DNA of 64,000 nucleotides from Listeria grayi DSM 20601 (GTDB lineage Bacteria; Bacillota; Bacilli; Lactobacillales; Listeriaceae): NCBI RefSeq assembly GCF_000148995.1, contig NZ_GL538355.1, positions 1 to 64,000 of the forward strand, read 5' to 3'. Shown piece by piece: positions 6,391 to 14,054 of this stretch (position 1 is its first letter; each line of letters starts with the position of its first letter). The notes under the pieces were generated by a model. It saw only the letters and a program-made list of their open reading frames with translations, ran no database searches and was not told where the DNA came from. The position numbers and the translations under genes were made by a program.

Positions 6391-8040
6391 ATGCTAGTGA
6401 ACGATGCAATTTATACGTACTCCGCGGTGATCAACACAGTGGTGCACGAGGGATTAACTGCTTATCGTAAAAAAAATAGTCACGGCGTGATGGCCGTGCG
6501 TGATCACTTTGCAACGATCGAAGCAGCCAGTGTAAACCGGAAGGGCGTTCAATTTGTGGTTCGAGAGAAAAGCCACCTGCAAACGTCACGCGGCGTGCGC
6601 GGCTTTATCGTGACCAGCCAAGAAGCCTTGATCGCGGAAGCAGATCGGATCAGTCACTGGACACCGAATACATACCGAGTTGGTACTTACTCGGACCGAA
6701 ATCGAAAATACATAAAAGGACACGAAGAAAAGAACTTACAACAAATCAACACGTTTGTGATCGATATCGATACGCAAAAAGTCGACGTGGCAAAAATGAT
6801 CACGGCATCGATGCGTGTCTTGAATCAAACACCTACGTTCATCTTGAAAACCGATCACGGCTTTCAAATGTACTTCGTACTAGAAACACCTAGCTTTGTT
6901 AGTAATGCGAATCAATTTAAATCGTTAAAAATCGCCAAAAGAATTTCGCAAAACGTCAAATATGCGTTTGCGGAAGAGTTGCCAGCTGTCGATATTGGCT
7001 GCAATGACTTTGGTTTCTTTCGCGCGCCAAATACGCAGAATATAGCCTTTTTAAACCTAGAAAGTCAATTCGATTTCCATGAAATGATGGAATGGTCGAA
7101 AAGTTACAGTGATCAAAAACGGCGTTCGGTGCTTTCTTTGGTACCGGAATCTTCAACTGCAGTCTTTGATGCGACCAAACAAGAATGGTTTTCCATCATG
7201 GCGAATCTAAAAAATGTACGTGGACGCAAAGGCCAATACGGCCGAAATAACGTTGCATTTACCCTAGCGTTAGCTTGTTATGCGTCCGGTAAAAGTAAGC
7301 AAGAAGCGACAGATTTGCTTGATCAGTTCAATGACACGCTGGATGCACCATTGCGATTTAGGGAAATCGAAACATGTATTCGTAATGCATACTCGGGAAG
7401 ATACCAGGGCGCAAATGCTGAAAAAATCAGCGATATCTTGCAGACGTATTGGAAATCTGAATACGAAATCAAGGGCTACACGCCATTTATCTTTGATGAA
7501 GTAGGTAAGGTTAAACCTCAATTCTTTAGAAAGCACAGGAAGAGTAGGGAAGAACGTACGTATTCGCATTTTAGCGAATGGGAAAAGGACTTAGAATGTT
7601 ACATCGAGTCACAGCTGTTATCCGGACAAACTTTTTTAGAACGTTCGCAGCGCTCGGTCGCTGAAGCATTAAAAATGCCTTATGCGACGCTAAAAAAAAT
7701 ACTGAAGCAATCGGATCGTATTATTAGCAGAGTGAACGGGAAGGGGAGAGCTGCCCAAACCCTTTTTTCTACAGTGGCCATCGTTGTGGAGCAAGCGATA
7801 CGACACGCTCTGACAAAGAAAGCGGCAGAAAAAGAAGCGTACATGGAATTTTTAGCAAGCTTTACGGATGCGGCACGACATGTGATTACATTGATCGAAT
7901 CTACTGGTAAGTTATCGGAGGCATATAAGCCACCTGTGAGTTTGATTGGAAATGGGGATCGTACTGTCCAGCTGTCATTAAACCTACTGGGGAATGTCTA
8001 CCGAAGGCGTAATAGCAACGATTATAGACGAAGTAGTTAG
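6391..8040 (+). CDS. rep: Inc18 (RepE/RepR/RepS)-like theta replication initiator
   Basis: 549 residues from the ATG at 6391, chosen because AAAGGAGACCTCCTT precedes it; the frame upstream is leader RNA. The N-terminal half follows the pAMbeta1/pIP501 Rep pattern closely (SHWTPNTYRVGTYSD, KGHEEKNLQQINTFVIDIDT, PTFILKTDHGFQMYFVLETP). A primase-C-terminal (PriCT_1-like) domain follows around residues 270-340 (YGRNNVAFTLALACYASG...IETCIRNAYSGRYQGA). The C-terminal part is basic with an HTH-like stretch. It is some 50 residues longer than RepE. The known family binds an origin immediately 3' of its gene and starts DNA polymerase I-dependent theta replication. Confidence 0.9.
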   Translation: MLVNDAIYTYSAVINTVVHEGLTAYRKKNSHGVMAVRDHFATIEAASVNRKGVQFVVREKSHLQTSRGVRGFIVTSQEALIAEADRISHWTPNTYRVGTYSDRNRKYIKGHEEKNLQQINTFVIDIDTQKVDVAKMITASMRVLNQTPTFILKTDHGFQMYFVLETPSFVSNANQFKSLKIAKRISQNVKYAFAEELPAVDIGCNDFGFFRAPNTQNIAFLNLESQFDFHEMMEWSKSYSDQKRRSVLSLVPESSTAVFDATKQEWFSIMANLKNVRGRKGQYGRNNVAFTLALACYASGKSKQEATDLLDQFNDTLDAPLRFREIETCIRNAYSGRYQGANAEKISDILQTYWKSEYEIKGYTPFIFDEVGKVKPQFFRKHRKSREERTYSHFSEWEKDLECYIESQLLSGQTFLERSQRSVAEALKMPYATLKKILKQSDRIISRVNGKGRAAQTLFSTVAIVVEQAIRHALTKKAAEKEAYMEFLASFTDAARHVITLIESTGKLSEAYKPPVSLIGNGDRTVQLSLNLLGNVYRRRNSNDYRRSS

Positions 8041-8372
8041 TTTTTAAAATAATGGGCTCAATTGCCAATTACTTATCTCTAGTTACTAGGGCTGTTACCT
8101 TTGACTGTTCGCTGTTGTTATATCTCTTTATTTAACTTGGTACAACGTTTCTAAGTTTGTTGGCTTGTATAATTATATTTGTGAGTTAGGAAAATTAAAA
8201 AAGTCTCGTGGGTTTACGCTAATAGATCTTTAAGTTTTGGATTTGTTATTTTTTTAAAAAACGGAGTTTGTGTCTATTTAAGCAACAATGAAAAGGGCTT
8301 TCATTGTTATTGTAAAAGAATTTACACCTAATAATATACTTTTGAATTAGAGGTTATTTTTTTAAAAAATAA
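8041..8372. other. Intergenic region 3' of rep, candidate replication origin
   Basis: About 330 bases without a credible gene. In the pAMbeta1 family the origin lies just downstream of repE, so the first 100-150 bases here are the best candidate; this rests on family knowledge, not on a motif I can prove. A 10-bp hairpin AACAATGAAA / TTTCATTGTT is visible at 8284-8308, and several oligo-A/T tracts occur. Confidence 0.45.
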
Positions 8373-8401
8373 TTGAAATTAACTTTAAATTGTGCTATAA
8401 T
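8373..8401 (+). promoter_or_regulatory. Strong sigma-A promoter for a non-coding transcript
   Basis: TTGAAA (8373-8378), 17-bp spacer, perfect TATAAT (8396-8401). No gene starts within the next 500 bases; a rho-independent terminator at 8823-8858 closes the unit. This defines a transcript of about 450 bases that does not encode a convincing protein. Confidence 0.75.
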
Positions 8402-8407
8402 AATCAC

Positions 8408-8858
8408 AAAGGTGGTATGTATTTTTATTGCCTTTGAGATACGCTTTGTGGAAAGCATTTAGCTTTGAACGGGAGAAATTTTCTGAAATTAGTTCTTGAC
8501 TTTCAAAAGAATTGCGATTAAAGTTAGGGCAGACATGAGCGTTAAGCTCTTATATGGTGCGTAAAATGCAAAAAAGGGCAAACCACCTAAAACCTTGAGA
8601 AAGTTTTAGATGGCATAGCTCGACTACAGATTTAAACCGTTACTGTAGATCGAACCTCTTGCCCCTTATGTTGCACGACTAGCGTACAACTACTCTAATA
8701 TATCATAAAATGACGATATCGACCATTGTTTTTGGATTATTTTGTATTAATTGTGAATTTAAAAACATGGGATTGAAGCTTATGATGGGTTAGTGAGTTG
8801 TGGCAGTTGTGTAATTAAGGGAGGAGTCAATGATCTTCGGGTCGTTGACTCCTTTTTT
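8408..8858 (+). ncRNA. Candidate structured non-coding RNA (about 450 nt)
   Basis: Bounded by a strong promoter and an intrinsic terminator, and without a plausible open frame. Helices seen by eye: CAAAGG/CCTTTG at the 5' end (8407-8435); GCTTT/AAAGC near 8444; and a three-way junction at about 8573-8669. The junction is closed by AAGGGCAA / TTGCCCCTT and contains CCACCTAAAAC/GTTTTAGATGG and TCGACTACAG/CTGTAGATCGA. GTTGCACG/CGTACAAC follows near 8672-8692. It could regulate the upstream rep or act as an independent RNA. The family is unknown to me. Confidence 0.55.
8823..8858 (+). terminator. Rho-independent terminator of the non-coding transcript
   Basis: GGAGTCAATGATC / GGTCGTTGACTCC around a TTCG tetraloop, then six T. 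One of the strongest terminators in the window. Confidence 0.92.
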
Positions 8859-8912
8859 GTTTTTATAAGAGCCAGCTTATGCCAATTACATATTTTATTT
8901 GGAGGGATTCAT

Positions 8913-9458
8913 TTGGGAAAAGTACAAATAATGCCTAAAGAGTTGACATCGGAAGAACTTGCATCGCTTGATTATGAAGTTTATGTAAAATTATTCGATC
9001 AATCTACTTATTCTTTAAAGAATGGGATAGCACTTAGCTTACTTACTCAAAAAGAACATCCTGTATCCGCACTATATAACTTAATAAAAAATATCAAAGG
9101 GAAAGACAAACAAATTTTAGCGAAAAGAAAAAGCAAGTTTACGAAGCTTTTGAAGACGAGTGCTTTTTATGACCAATCGCCCTATATCCCTAGAAAACGA
9201 ACTAAGAATCATTTTCCTATGGTAGATCAGCGACAACGTATACATCCGTTAAATGATTTGAAACACTATCAGAAATCACTCAAGGCAAGCAGAGCTAAAA
9301 CAGTTAGCGTACCTTTGCAAGATCTTCCTTTTGAAAGCCTGGAAAAGTGCAGAGAGTATTTGATTGCGCATGGTTGTGAAACAGTTTTATTTTATGCTAC
9401 CAAGCAAGGTTTTTCTGTAGTAGCTGATCCATCAACTCCTTTAGAAGCGTTGTTGTAA
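8913..9458 (+). CDS. Conserved-looking hypothetical protein
   Basis: 181 residues from the TTG at 8913. TTG was chosen because GGAGGG lies six bases upstream, while the in-frame codons before it run through the preceding terminator. The protein is soluble and basic in the middle (KNIKGKDKQILAKRKSKFTK), with an acidic N terminus (MPKELTSEELASLDYEVYVK). No membrane segment or familiar motif. It sits between two structured non-coding regions, which makes an RNA-related or copy-control role worth considering, but this is only positional. Confidence 0.7.
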   Translation: MGKVQIMPKELTSEELASLDYEVYVKLFDQSTYSLKNGIALSLLTQKEHPVSALYNLIKNIKGKDKQILAKRKSKFTKLLKTSAFYDQSPYIPRKRTKNHFPMVDQRQRIHPLNDLKHYQKSLKASRAKTVSVPLQDLPFESLEKCREYLIAHGCETVLFYATKQGFSVVADPSTPLEALL

Positions 9459-9475
9459 AGGTTTGATTATCTATT

Positions 9476-10040
9476 CACGTTTGTCAGTAAGTGAAGGACT
9501 GACAAAGCAGCTGATGAATTTTTAATAGCTTATCAGTAAGCGTATAAAAGGGATGCCTCCCCTCCAGCATATAACCGCGCGACCAATATGTTTGGAATGA
9601 AAATGTTCTTTTCCTGTTGCGAGAAACGTACTTTTACACATTGTGGTGATGTGGAAAGCGTAGTAGACAAACAGGTACCGTTAACAAGCGCACATTAGCA
9701 GATACACTTCAAGTGTATACTCGGCTGCTATAGGGTTCCGTGAGTATCGACTGCCACAAACTCACAGTTGCGAAACAGATTGCTTTTTATCTGGAGTAGA
9801 GACGAGGCAAGGTTCCAAGATCAACGATATTGGGAGAATAACGGAGAATCCCAGTTGATCTAATGTTCTTACTTTCTGCGAGATGGTAGACAGAGAGTAC
9901 CGTGACATTGCTCGATTTTCGATTAGCCAACGAATTTTACACCAATTAAACTAGTAAAATGCTAAAGGGAATACTCGGCGAGCATAGAGTTTGTAGGGGA
10001 ACGACTGCTAAAAACCTACTTTAGGAACCATTCTTCATTT
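9476..10040 (+). ncRNA. Candidate large structured RNA (about 560 nt; ROOL/GOLLD-type size)
   Basis: No gene on either strand over some 590 bases, yet many strong helices. GTCAGT/ACTGAC is at about 9483-9502. AGCAG-ATACACTT / AAGTGTAT-CTGCT is near 9700-9731. GTGAG/CTCAC is at about 9740-9766 and CAGAT/ATCTG near 9777-9793. AGATCAAC / GTTGATCT with inner TGGGA/TCCCA is near 9819-9861, and GTAGG/CCTAC near 9993-10019. Base composition is less AT-rich than true spacers here. The orientation is assumed to be that of its neighbours. Large ornate RNAs (ROOL, GOLLD) are known on Lactobacillales plasmids and phages; membership is a guess until tested. Confidence 0.5.
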
Positions 10041-10090
10041 ATTTATTGATAAACGTGAGTAGATATCAACGTTCAGAAAGGGGAATACAC

Positions 10091-10408
10091 ATGAAAAATT
10101 ATTGGAAGAGATCACTTTATTATTTTAGATTTGGACCAGTCTTTTTTTGGAAGTATTTAAAAGGCTATCGTTTTTACATCATTTGGGAGAAAAAACTTTT
10201 GCGGATCGATGGCTATCTAGATAAACATCGCCATTGTATCTGTACCGATGTGGAAACTAGATGGAGAAGGCTTGCTATTGAACATACAAATGATAGTAAG
10301 GATTCCACGAAATGGATTGTTCTTGCAAATCAAAAGTTGGTTTTCTATAAGAAGTCGAATGAAAAGCAGTTGCTTCAGCAAACAATCGAGAAGGGCTGGG
10401 AATTTTAG
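10091..10408 (+). CDS. Small basic protein, possible membrane-associated
   Basis: 105 residues from the ATG at 10091 after AGAAAGGGG. The N-terminal 40 residues are aromatic and basic (YWKRSLYYFRFGPVFFWKYL). The rest resembles a small beta-rich domain (LRIDGYLDKHRHCICTDVET, WIVLANQKLVFYKK). Its last 14 codons (KQLLQQTIEKGWEF) lie inside the start of a 1.49-kb tandem duplication and reappear as the tail of the gene at 11580. Function unknown. It leads the cargo block of secreted coiled-coil proteins and may serve it. Confidence 0.65.
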   Translation: MKNYWKRSLYYFRFGPVFFWKYLKGYRFYIIWEKKLLRIDGYLDKHRHCICTDVETRWRRLAIEHTNDSKDSTKWIVLANQKLVFYKKSNEKQLLQQTIEKGWEF

Positions 10409-10544
10409 GATATTTGAATCAAAATATGTTTCGAGTGAGTGAAAAATTTTGATCAGATACTTTCTATTTACATAAAAGTTGCTTGTTAAAACACAAAAAT
10501 CTATACTTAAAGTGGGGAATTAAAACAGAAGGGAAGAAAGGGAT

Positions 10545-11537
10545 ATGAAAAAGAAAATTTCTATCATCGTTATCCTTGCAATCGCAGTTATCGCGGTGGC
10601 CTTCGGATCTATCGGTTATCAGCAGCATGTTGAAGCAGCAAACCGAGCAGCCGTTCAAAAGAAAGAGAATAAGGTGAAAAAGCAGGTCGAAGCATTATAC
10701 CTCGATCCAACCGAAAAAAAGTTAGCGAAGCAGCTGACGAAGGAACAAATAAACAAAGCCAATCACGCTTTATCCTCCTTATCCGATAAGGAGCTGAAAA
10801 AGCAGCTGCAGGTAAAAGTAGATGATGTCAAAGACATGTATGCGGCAGAACAATCACTCACTACTTTATTAGATTCCAAATCGGTATTAAAGAATAAGGT
10901 TTCAGACGTGCAGTTTAAAAAAGTGAAACAGCTAATAGATAAGGTCCATTCGAGCAAAAAAGTATTCAAGCAATCGCTACATAAACGCTATCAAGCAGCC
11001 GAAAAACAATACAAGCAGATCGAACAACTGAAAATAGCGATCCCAAAAGCTTCTACTAAGTCCAACGTGGATTACAAAAAATATACAAAACAAGTAAAAA
11101 CAGTATCAAACAAGCAGGCAAAACAAGCTTTAAATAAATCTTTGCAAGCATTGAAAAAGAAAATCGATCACTATCAAGCAGAGCAATTGAAAAAAGAACA
11201 AGCAGCAAAGGAGAAAGAAGCACAACAACAAGCAGCTTCTTCTAAGCAACAAGTAGTTACATCAACACCAAGTTCACAGAATGGTGATAACTCTTCAAAT
11301 GCTGGCTCTGGAGCTAAAAACAGCAACAGCAGCACGCCAAAAGGCGGTTCTTCAAATACTACGTCGAAAGGAACTTCTAAACCAAGTAGTGGGAAGAATA
11401 ACAGCAACGATAAACAATATATGAGTCAAATAAATGGTATTATGGGCAATATAAATAAAGGAAATACTACTAAAAATGGTAGCGGAGATAATGGTACAGG
11501 TAATAGTTGGGATTCATACAAAGTAAATGATAAATAA
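10545..11537 (+). CDS. Exported coiled-coil surface protein, copy A (ToxD-VI-like repeats)
   Basis: 330 residues. An N-terminal signal anchor (residues 4-22, KISIIVILAIAVIAVAFGSI) is followed by about 190 residues of Lys/Gln/Ala-rich helices. These contain a repeat like Cry1Ac D-VI-related domains (VEALYLDPTEKKLAKQLTKE...QINKANHALSSLSDKELKKQ). A Ser/Asn/Gly-rich linker (SNAGSGAKNSNSSTPKGGSS) leads to a short tip of about 45 residues (NDKQYMSQINGIMGNINKGN...). No LPXTG is seen, so it is held by its signal anchor or released. Everything but the tip is nearly identical in copy B, suggesting that the tip is the functional, variable part. Confidence 0.8.
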   Translation: MKKKISIIVILAIAVIAVAFGSIGYQQHVEAANRAAVQKKENKVKKQVEALYLDPTEKKLAKQLTKEQINKANHALSSLSDKELKKQLQVKVDDVKDMYAAEQSLTTLLDSKSVLKNKVSDVQFKKVKQLIDKVHSSKKVFKQSLHKRYQAAEKQYKQIEQLKIAIPKASTKSNVDYKKYTKQVKTVSNKQAKQALNKSLQALKKKIDHYQAEQLKKEQAAKEKEAQQQAASSKQQVVTSTPSSQNGDNSSNAGSGAKNSNSSTPKGGSSNTTSKGTSKPSSGKNNSNDKQYMSQINGIMGNINKGNTTKNGSGDNGTGNSWDSYKVNDK

Positions 11538-11563
11538 GACAGCCATTGCGGCTGTCTTTTTTT
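11537..11563 (+). terminator. Rho-independent terminator after coiled-coil gene A
   Basis: AGACAGCC / GGCTGTCT plus seven T, directly after the stop. It is only 17 bases before the partner gene, which is therefore reached only by read-through. Confidence 0.85.
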
Positions 11564-11579
11564 GTTGGAGTGATAAATT

Positions 11580-11897
11580 ATGTTGCAAAATGATTTAAAA
11601 GTGTCTATTACTAACGTTGCTTCTACTGCAGCAAAGAATATCGCAAAGGCAATGAACATGAAACAACCAGAGCTACACAGATTTACCGTTATCCATCGGG
11701 ATAACCTTAGCATAATACTTATTAATTATCCGATTCAGCATTTGGAGTATAACTATATTGGCTACATGGTTCGTTCTTTTGAAGCGGATGAAATAGAGGA
11801 GTTGATTATTATTACATCGGATATCCGTTTTATCCAAGATTCCATGCTTTGGAAGCAGTTGCTTCAGCAAACAATCGAGAAGGGCTGGGAATTTTAG
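11580..11897 (+). CDS. Partner protein A, chimeric C terminus created by the duplication
   Basis: 105 residues after TTGGAGTGATAAATT. The first 91 residues parallel the gene at 13058: conserved N terminus MLQNDLKVSITNVASTAAKN, variable middle, conserved EELIIITSDIRFIQDSMLW. After LW the frame crosses the duplication junction and ends in KQLLQQTIEKGWEF, the tail of the 10091 gene. The 30-residue C terminus present in the 13058 protein is therefore missing. A variable partner directly behind a variable-tip secreted protein suggests an immunity-type role (inference). Confidence 0.7.
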   Translation: MLQNDLKVSITNVASTAAKNIAKAMNMKQPELHRFTVIHRDNLSIILINYPIQHLEYNYIGYMVRSFEADEIEELIIITSDIRFIQDSMLWKQLLQQTIEKGWEF

Positions 11898-12033
11898 GAT
11901 ATTTGAATCAAAATATGCTTCGAGTGAGTGAAAAATTTTGATCAGATACTTTCTATTTACATAAAAGTTGCTTGTTAAAACACAAAAATCTATACTTAAA
12001 TTGGGGAATTAAAATAGAAGGGAAGAAAGGGAT

Positions 12034-13008
12034 ATGAAAAAGAAAATTTCTATCATCGTTATCCTTGCAATCGCAGTTATCGCGGTGGCCTTCGGATCTA
12101 TCGGTTATCAGCAGCATGTTGAAGCAGCAAACCGAGCAGCCGTTCAAAAGAAAGAGAATAAGGTGAAAAAGCAGGTCGAAGCATTATACCTTGATCCAAC
12201 CGAAAAAAAGTTAGCGAAGCAGCTGACGAAGGAACAAATAAACAAAGCCAATCACGCTTTATCCTCCTTATCCAATAAGCAGCTGAAAAAGCAACTACAA
12301 GTAAAAATAGATGATGTCAAAGACATGTATTCGGCAGAACAATCAATCACTACTTTATTAGATTCCAAATCGGTATTAAAGAATAAGGTTTCAGACGTGC
12401 AGTTTAAAAAAGTGAAACAGCTAATAGATCAGGTCCATTCGAGCAAAAAAGTATTCAAGCAATCGCTACATAAACGCTATCAAGCAGCTGAAAAACAATA
12501 CAAGCAGATCGAACAACTGAAAATAGCGATCCAAAAAGCTTCTACTAAGTCCAACGTGGATTACAAAAAATATACACAACAAGTAAAAACAGTATCAAAC
12601 AAGCAGGCAAAACAAGCTTTAAATAAGTCTTTGAAAGCATTGAAAAAGAAAATCGATCACTATCAAGCAGAGCAATTGAAAAAAGAACAAATAGCAAAAG
12701 AGAAAGAAGCACAACAACAAGTAGCTTCTTCTAAGCAACAAGTAGTTACATCAACACCAAGTTCACAAAATGGTGATAACTCTTCAAATGCTGGCTCTGG
12801 AGCTAGAAACAGCAACAGCAGCACGCCAAAAGGCGGTTCTTCAAATACTACGTCGAAAGGAACTTCTAAACCAAGTAGTGGGAAGAATAACAGCAATCAG
12901 GGATCTGTTAATGATTTCGTAAACGATTGGAATAAAGGCGCATATAATCCTACAGGCAGTGGAGAGATAGATAAGGGTGGTAACACTTATATTGAATATG
13001 GAAAATAA
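12034..13008 (+). CDS. Exported coiled-coil surface protein, copy B
   Basis: 324 residues, the paralogue of the protein at 10545. Signal anchor, helical region and Ser/Asn linker are almost identical, with only scattered changes (D/N, E/Q, K/Q). Identity stops after SSGKNNSN, and the last roughly 35 residues are unrelated to copy A: QGSVNDFVNDWNKGAYNPTG then SGEIDKGGNTYIEYGK. Such a conserved stalk with an exchanged tip is the pattern of polymorphic surface effectors or bacteriocin-like cassettes. The tips are short, so a toxic activity is speculative. Confidence 0.8.
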   Translation: MKKKISIIVILAIAVIAVAFGSIGYQQHVEAANRAAVQKKENKVKKQVEALYLDPTEKKLAKQLTKEQINKANHALSSLSNKQLKKQLQVKIDDVKDMYSAEQSITTLLDSKSVLKNKVSDVQFKKVKQLIDQVHSSKKVFKQSLHKRYQAAEKQYKQIEQLKIAIQKASTKSNVDYKKYTQQVKTVSNKQAKQALNKSLKALKKKIDHYQAEQLKKEQIAKEKEAQQQVASSKQQVVTSTPSSQNGDNSSNAGSGARNSNSSTPKGGSSNTTSKGTSKPSSGKNNSNQGSVNDFVNDWNKGAYNPTGSGEIDKGGNTYIEYGK

Positions 13009-13012
13009 TTTT

Positions 13013-13041
13013 AAAGACAGCCGCAATGGCTGTCTTTTTTT
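13013..13041 (+). terminator. Rho-independent terminator after coiled-coil gene B
   Basis: AAAGACAGCC / GGCTGTCTTT with seven T, the counterpart of the terminator at 11537. Confidence 0.85.
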
Positions 13042-13057
13042 GTTGGAGTGATAAATT

Positions 13058-13423
13058 ATGTTGCAAAATGATTTAAAAGTGTCTATTACTAACATTGCTT
13101 CTACTGCAGCAAAGAATATCGCAAAGGTAATGAATGTGGAACAACCAGAGTCACACATATTTAACGTTATTAATAGGGATAAATTGACAGTAATGTTTAT
13201 TAATTCTCCGGTTCATCATTTGCAAGGAAAATATATTAGTGCCTTCTTTCGTCATTCTAATGTAAATGAAATGGAGGAGTTGATTATTATTACGTCGGAC
13301 ATCCGTTTTATTCAAGATTCCATGCTTTGGATCGAGTTGAATAAATTTTTAGAGGAAGAAAATCTACAAAATATACAAAAAGAGTATGAAGAAGAACTTG
13401 TTACTATAAAATCAAAAGGATGA
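13058..13423 (+). CDS. Partner protein B (full-length form)
   Basis: 121 residues after TTGGAGTGATAAATT. It shares its N terminus (MLQNDLKVSITNIASTAAKN) and EELIIITSDIRFIQDSMLW with partner A. The stretch between them (residues about 28-68) differs strongly, with aligned but changed residues (HIFNVINRDKLTVMFINSPV against HRFTVIHRDNLSIILINYPI). The C-terminal 30 residues are charged and helical. Soluble, with no signal peptide, so it would act inside the cell. Immunity against the adjacent variable-tip protein is the working guess. Confidence 0.7.
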   Translation: MLQNDLKVSITNIASTAAKNIAKVMNVEQPESHIFNVINRDKLTVMFINSPVHHLQGKYISAFFRHSNVNEMEELIIITSDIRFIQDSMLWIELNKFLEEENLQNIQKEYEEELVTIKSKG

Positions 13424-13430
13424 TGTTTAA

Positions 13431-13592
13431 ATGAATATATCTAGCTGGGTGGGAAAACGAATTACTGTGGAAGAACAAGATATGAAGTTGATTCAGGATC
13501 CAAAATTAATTGCAGTCAAACGGCGAACTCTTAAAAAGAAAGCACACATTTATATAGGGGAGACTGTGGACAATGATGATACTTGTAATTGA
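13431..13592 (+). CDS. Small hypothetical protein overlapping the next gene
   Basis: 53 codons starting at the ATG at 13431, seven bases after the preceding stop (AAAGGATGATGTTTAA). It begins MNISSWVGKRITVEEQDMKL, continues with a basic centre (KRRTLKKKAHIYIGE) and ends by overlapping the next ATG by 20 bases. The RBS is fair and the arrangement suggests translational coupling to the membrane protein at 13573. Function unknown. Confidence 0.45.
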   Translation: MNISSWVGKRITVEEQDMKLIQDPKLIAVKRRTLKKKAHIYIGETVDNDDTCN

Positions 13593-14034
13593 CTTAGTAA
13601 TAGCAATATTGTTACTAGTTAGTCTTATGCTTATAGGTATATTTTTTGTGATTATTGCTGATGCTATACGTGGTGACAAAGATGGTTTTTCTTGGAAGTG
13701 GAATGTAGGAAGTTCTATTTTATTGATACTGTCAATTGTTGGGGTTATTTATCTTTGGAATCTAGACAATTCGATAAGAAAGGATCTCCCTAAAAAATGG
13801 ATTTCTGTAAAAGTGGAAAAATTACCGGATAAAGAGAAAGGATTTTCCAGTAAAGACCTCATGATCAATCATCGTGAGCAAAACCCATATGTGGTTTATG
13901 AAAATGTGAAGTCTCCAAAATTAATTAAAGAAGAACTAGTTTATACAAACAGTGTACCAACTCTAAACGGTTTCCTAAAACAACGATTGAAGATTGTACT
14001 TCCAAAGAACTACGATACTGATAAAAGATCATGA
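13573..14034 (+). CDS. Two-TM membrane protein, unknown
   Basis: 153 residues with two hydrophobic segments (about 2-31 and 45-64, the second SSILLILSIVGVIYLWNL) and an extracellular-type C-terminal domain of 85 residues. That domain is rich in Lys and beta-formers (WISVKVEKLPDKEKG, KQRLKIVLPKNYDTDK). This topology is seen in small surface-exposed immunity or conjugation accessory proteins, but I recognise no family. GGGGAGA lies 12 bases ahead of the ATG. Confidence 0.65.
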   Translation: MMILVIDLVIAILLLVSLMLIGIFFVIIADAIRGDKDGFSWKWNVGSSILLILSIVGVIYLWNLDNSIRKDLPKKWISVKVEKLPDKEKGFSSKDLMINHREQNPYVVYENVKSPKLIKEELVYTNSVPTLNGFLKQRLKIVLPKNYDTDKRS

Positions 14035-14054
14035 TGAGGAAGAGGTGAAATGTG

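Larger units (their letters stand above)
10364..11852. repeat. Tandem duplication, unit A (1489 bp)
   Basis: From AAGCAGTTGCTTCAGC at 10364 to the identical word at 11853. The unit carries the tail of the 10091 gene, a 130-bp spacer, a coiled-coil gene, its terminator and most of a partner gene. Unit B follows without any spacer. The two units are nearly identical except for the 3' tip of the coiled-coil gene and the middle of the partner gene. Confidence 0.92.
11853..13331. repeat. Tandem duplication, unit B (about 1479 bp)
   Basis: Second unit of the tandem duplication, abutting unit A at AAGCAGTTGCTTCAGC. Homology to A stops near 13331, after the codons for DSMLW in the partner gene, where the original non-duplicated sequence resumes. 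The 11-bp length difference comes from the divergent tip of the coiled-coil gene. Confidence 0.92.

Noticed and set aside
8574-8700. CRISPR-like or tmRNA-like element in the structured region after rep
   Set aside because: No repeated spacer units and no tRNA-like acceptor end; only a multi-branched fold is supported.
9476-10040. tRNA genes inside the structured region
   Set aside because: I looked for a TTCRA arm with matching acceptor stem and CCA-proximal pairing and found none that fits a cloverleaf.
11174-11407. 77-codon minus-strand frame opposite the coiled-coil gene (and its twin at 12663)
   Set aside because: Mirror of the Ser/Gln/Lys-rich codon pattern on the plus strand; no RBS; occurs in both duplicated copies only because they are identical.
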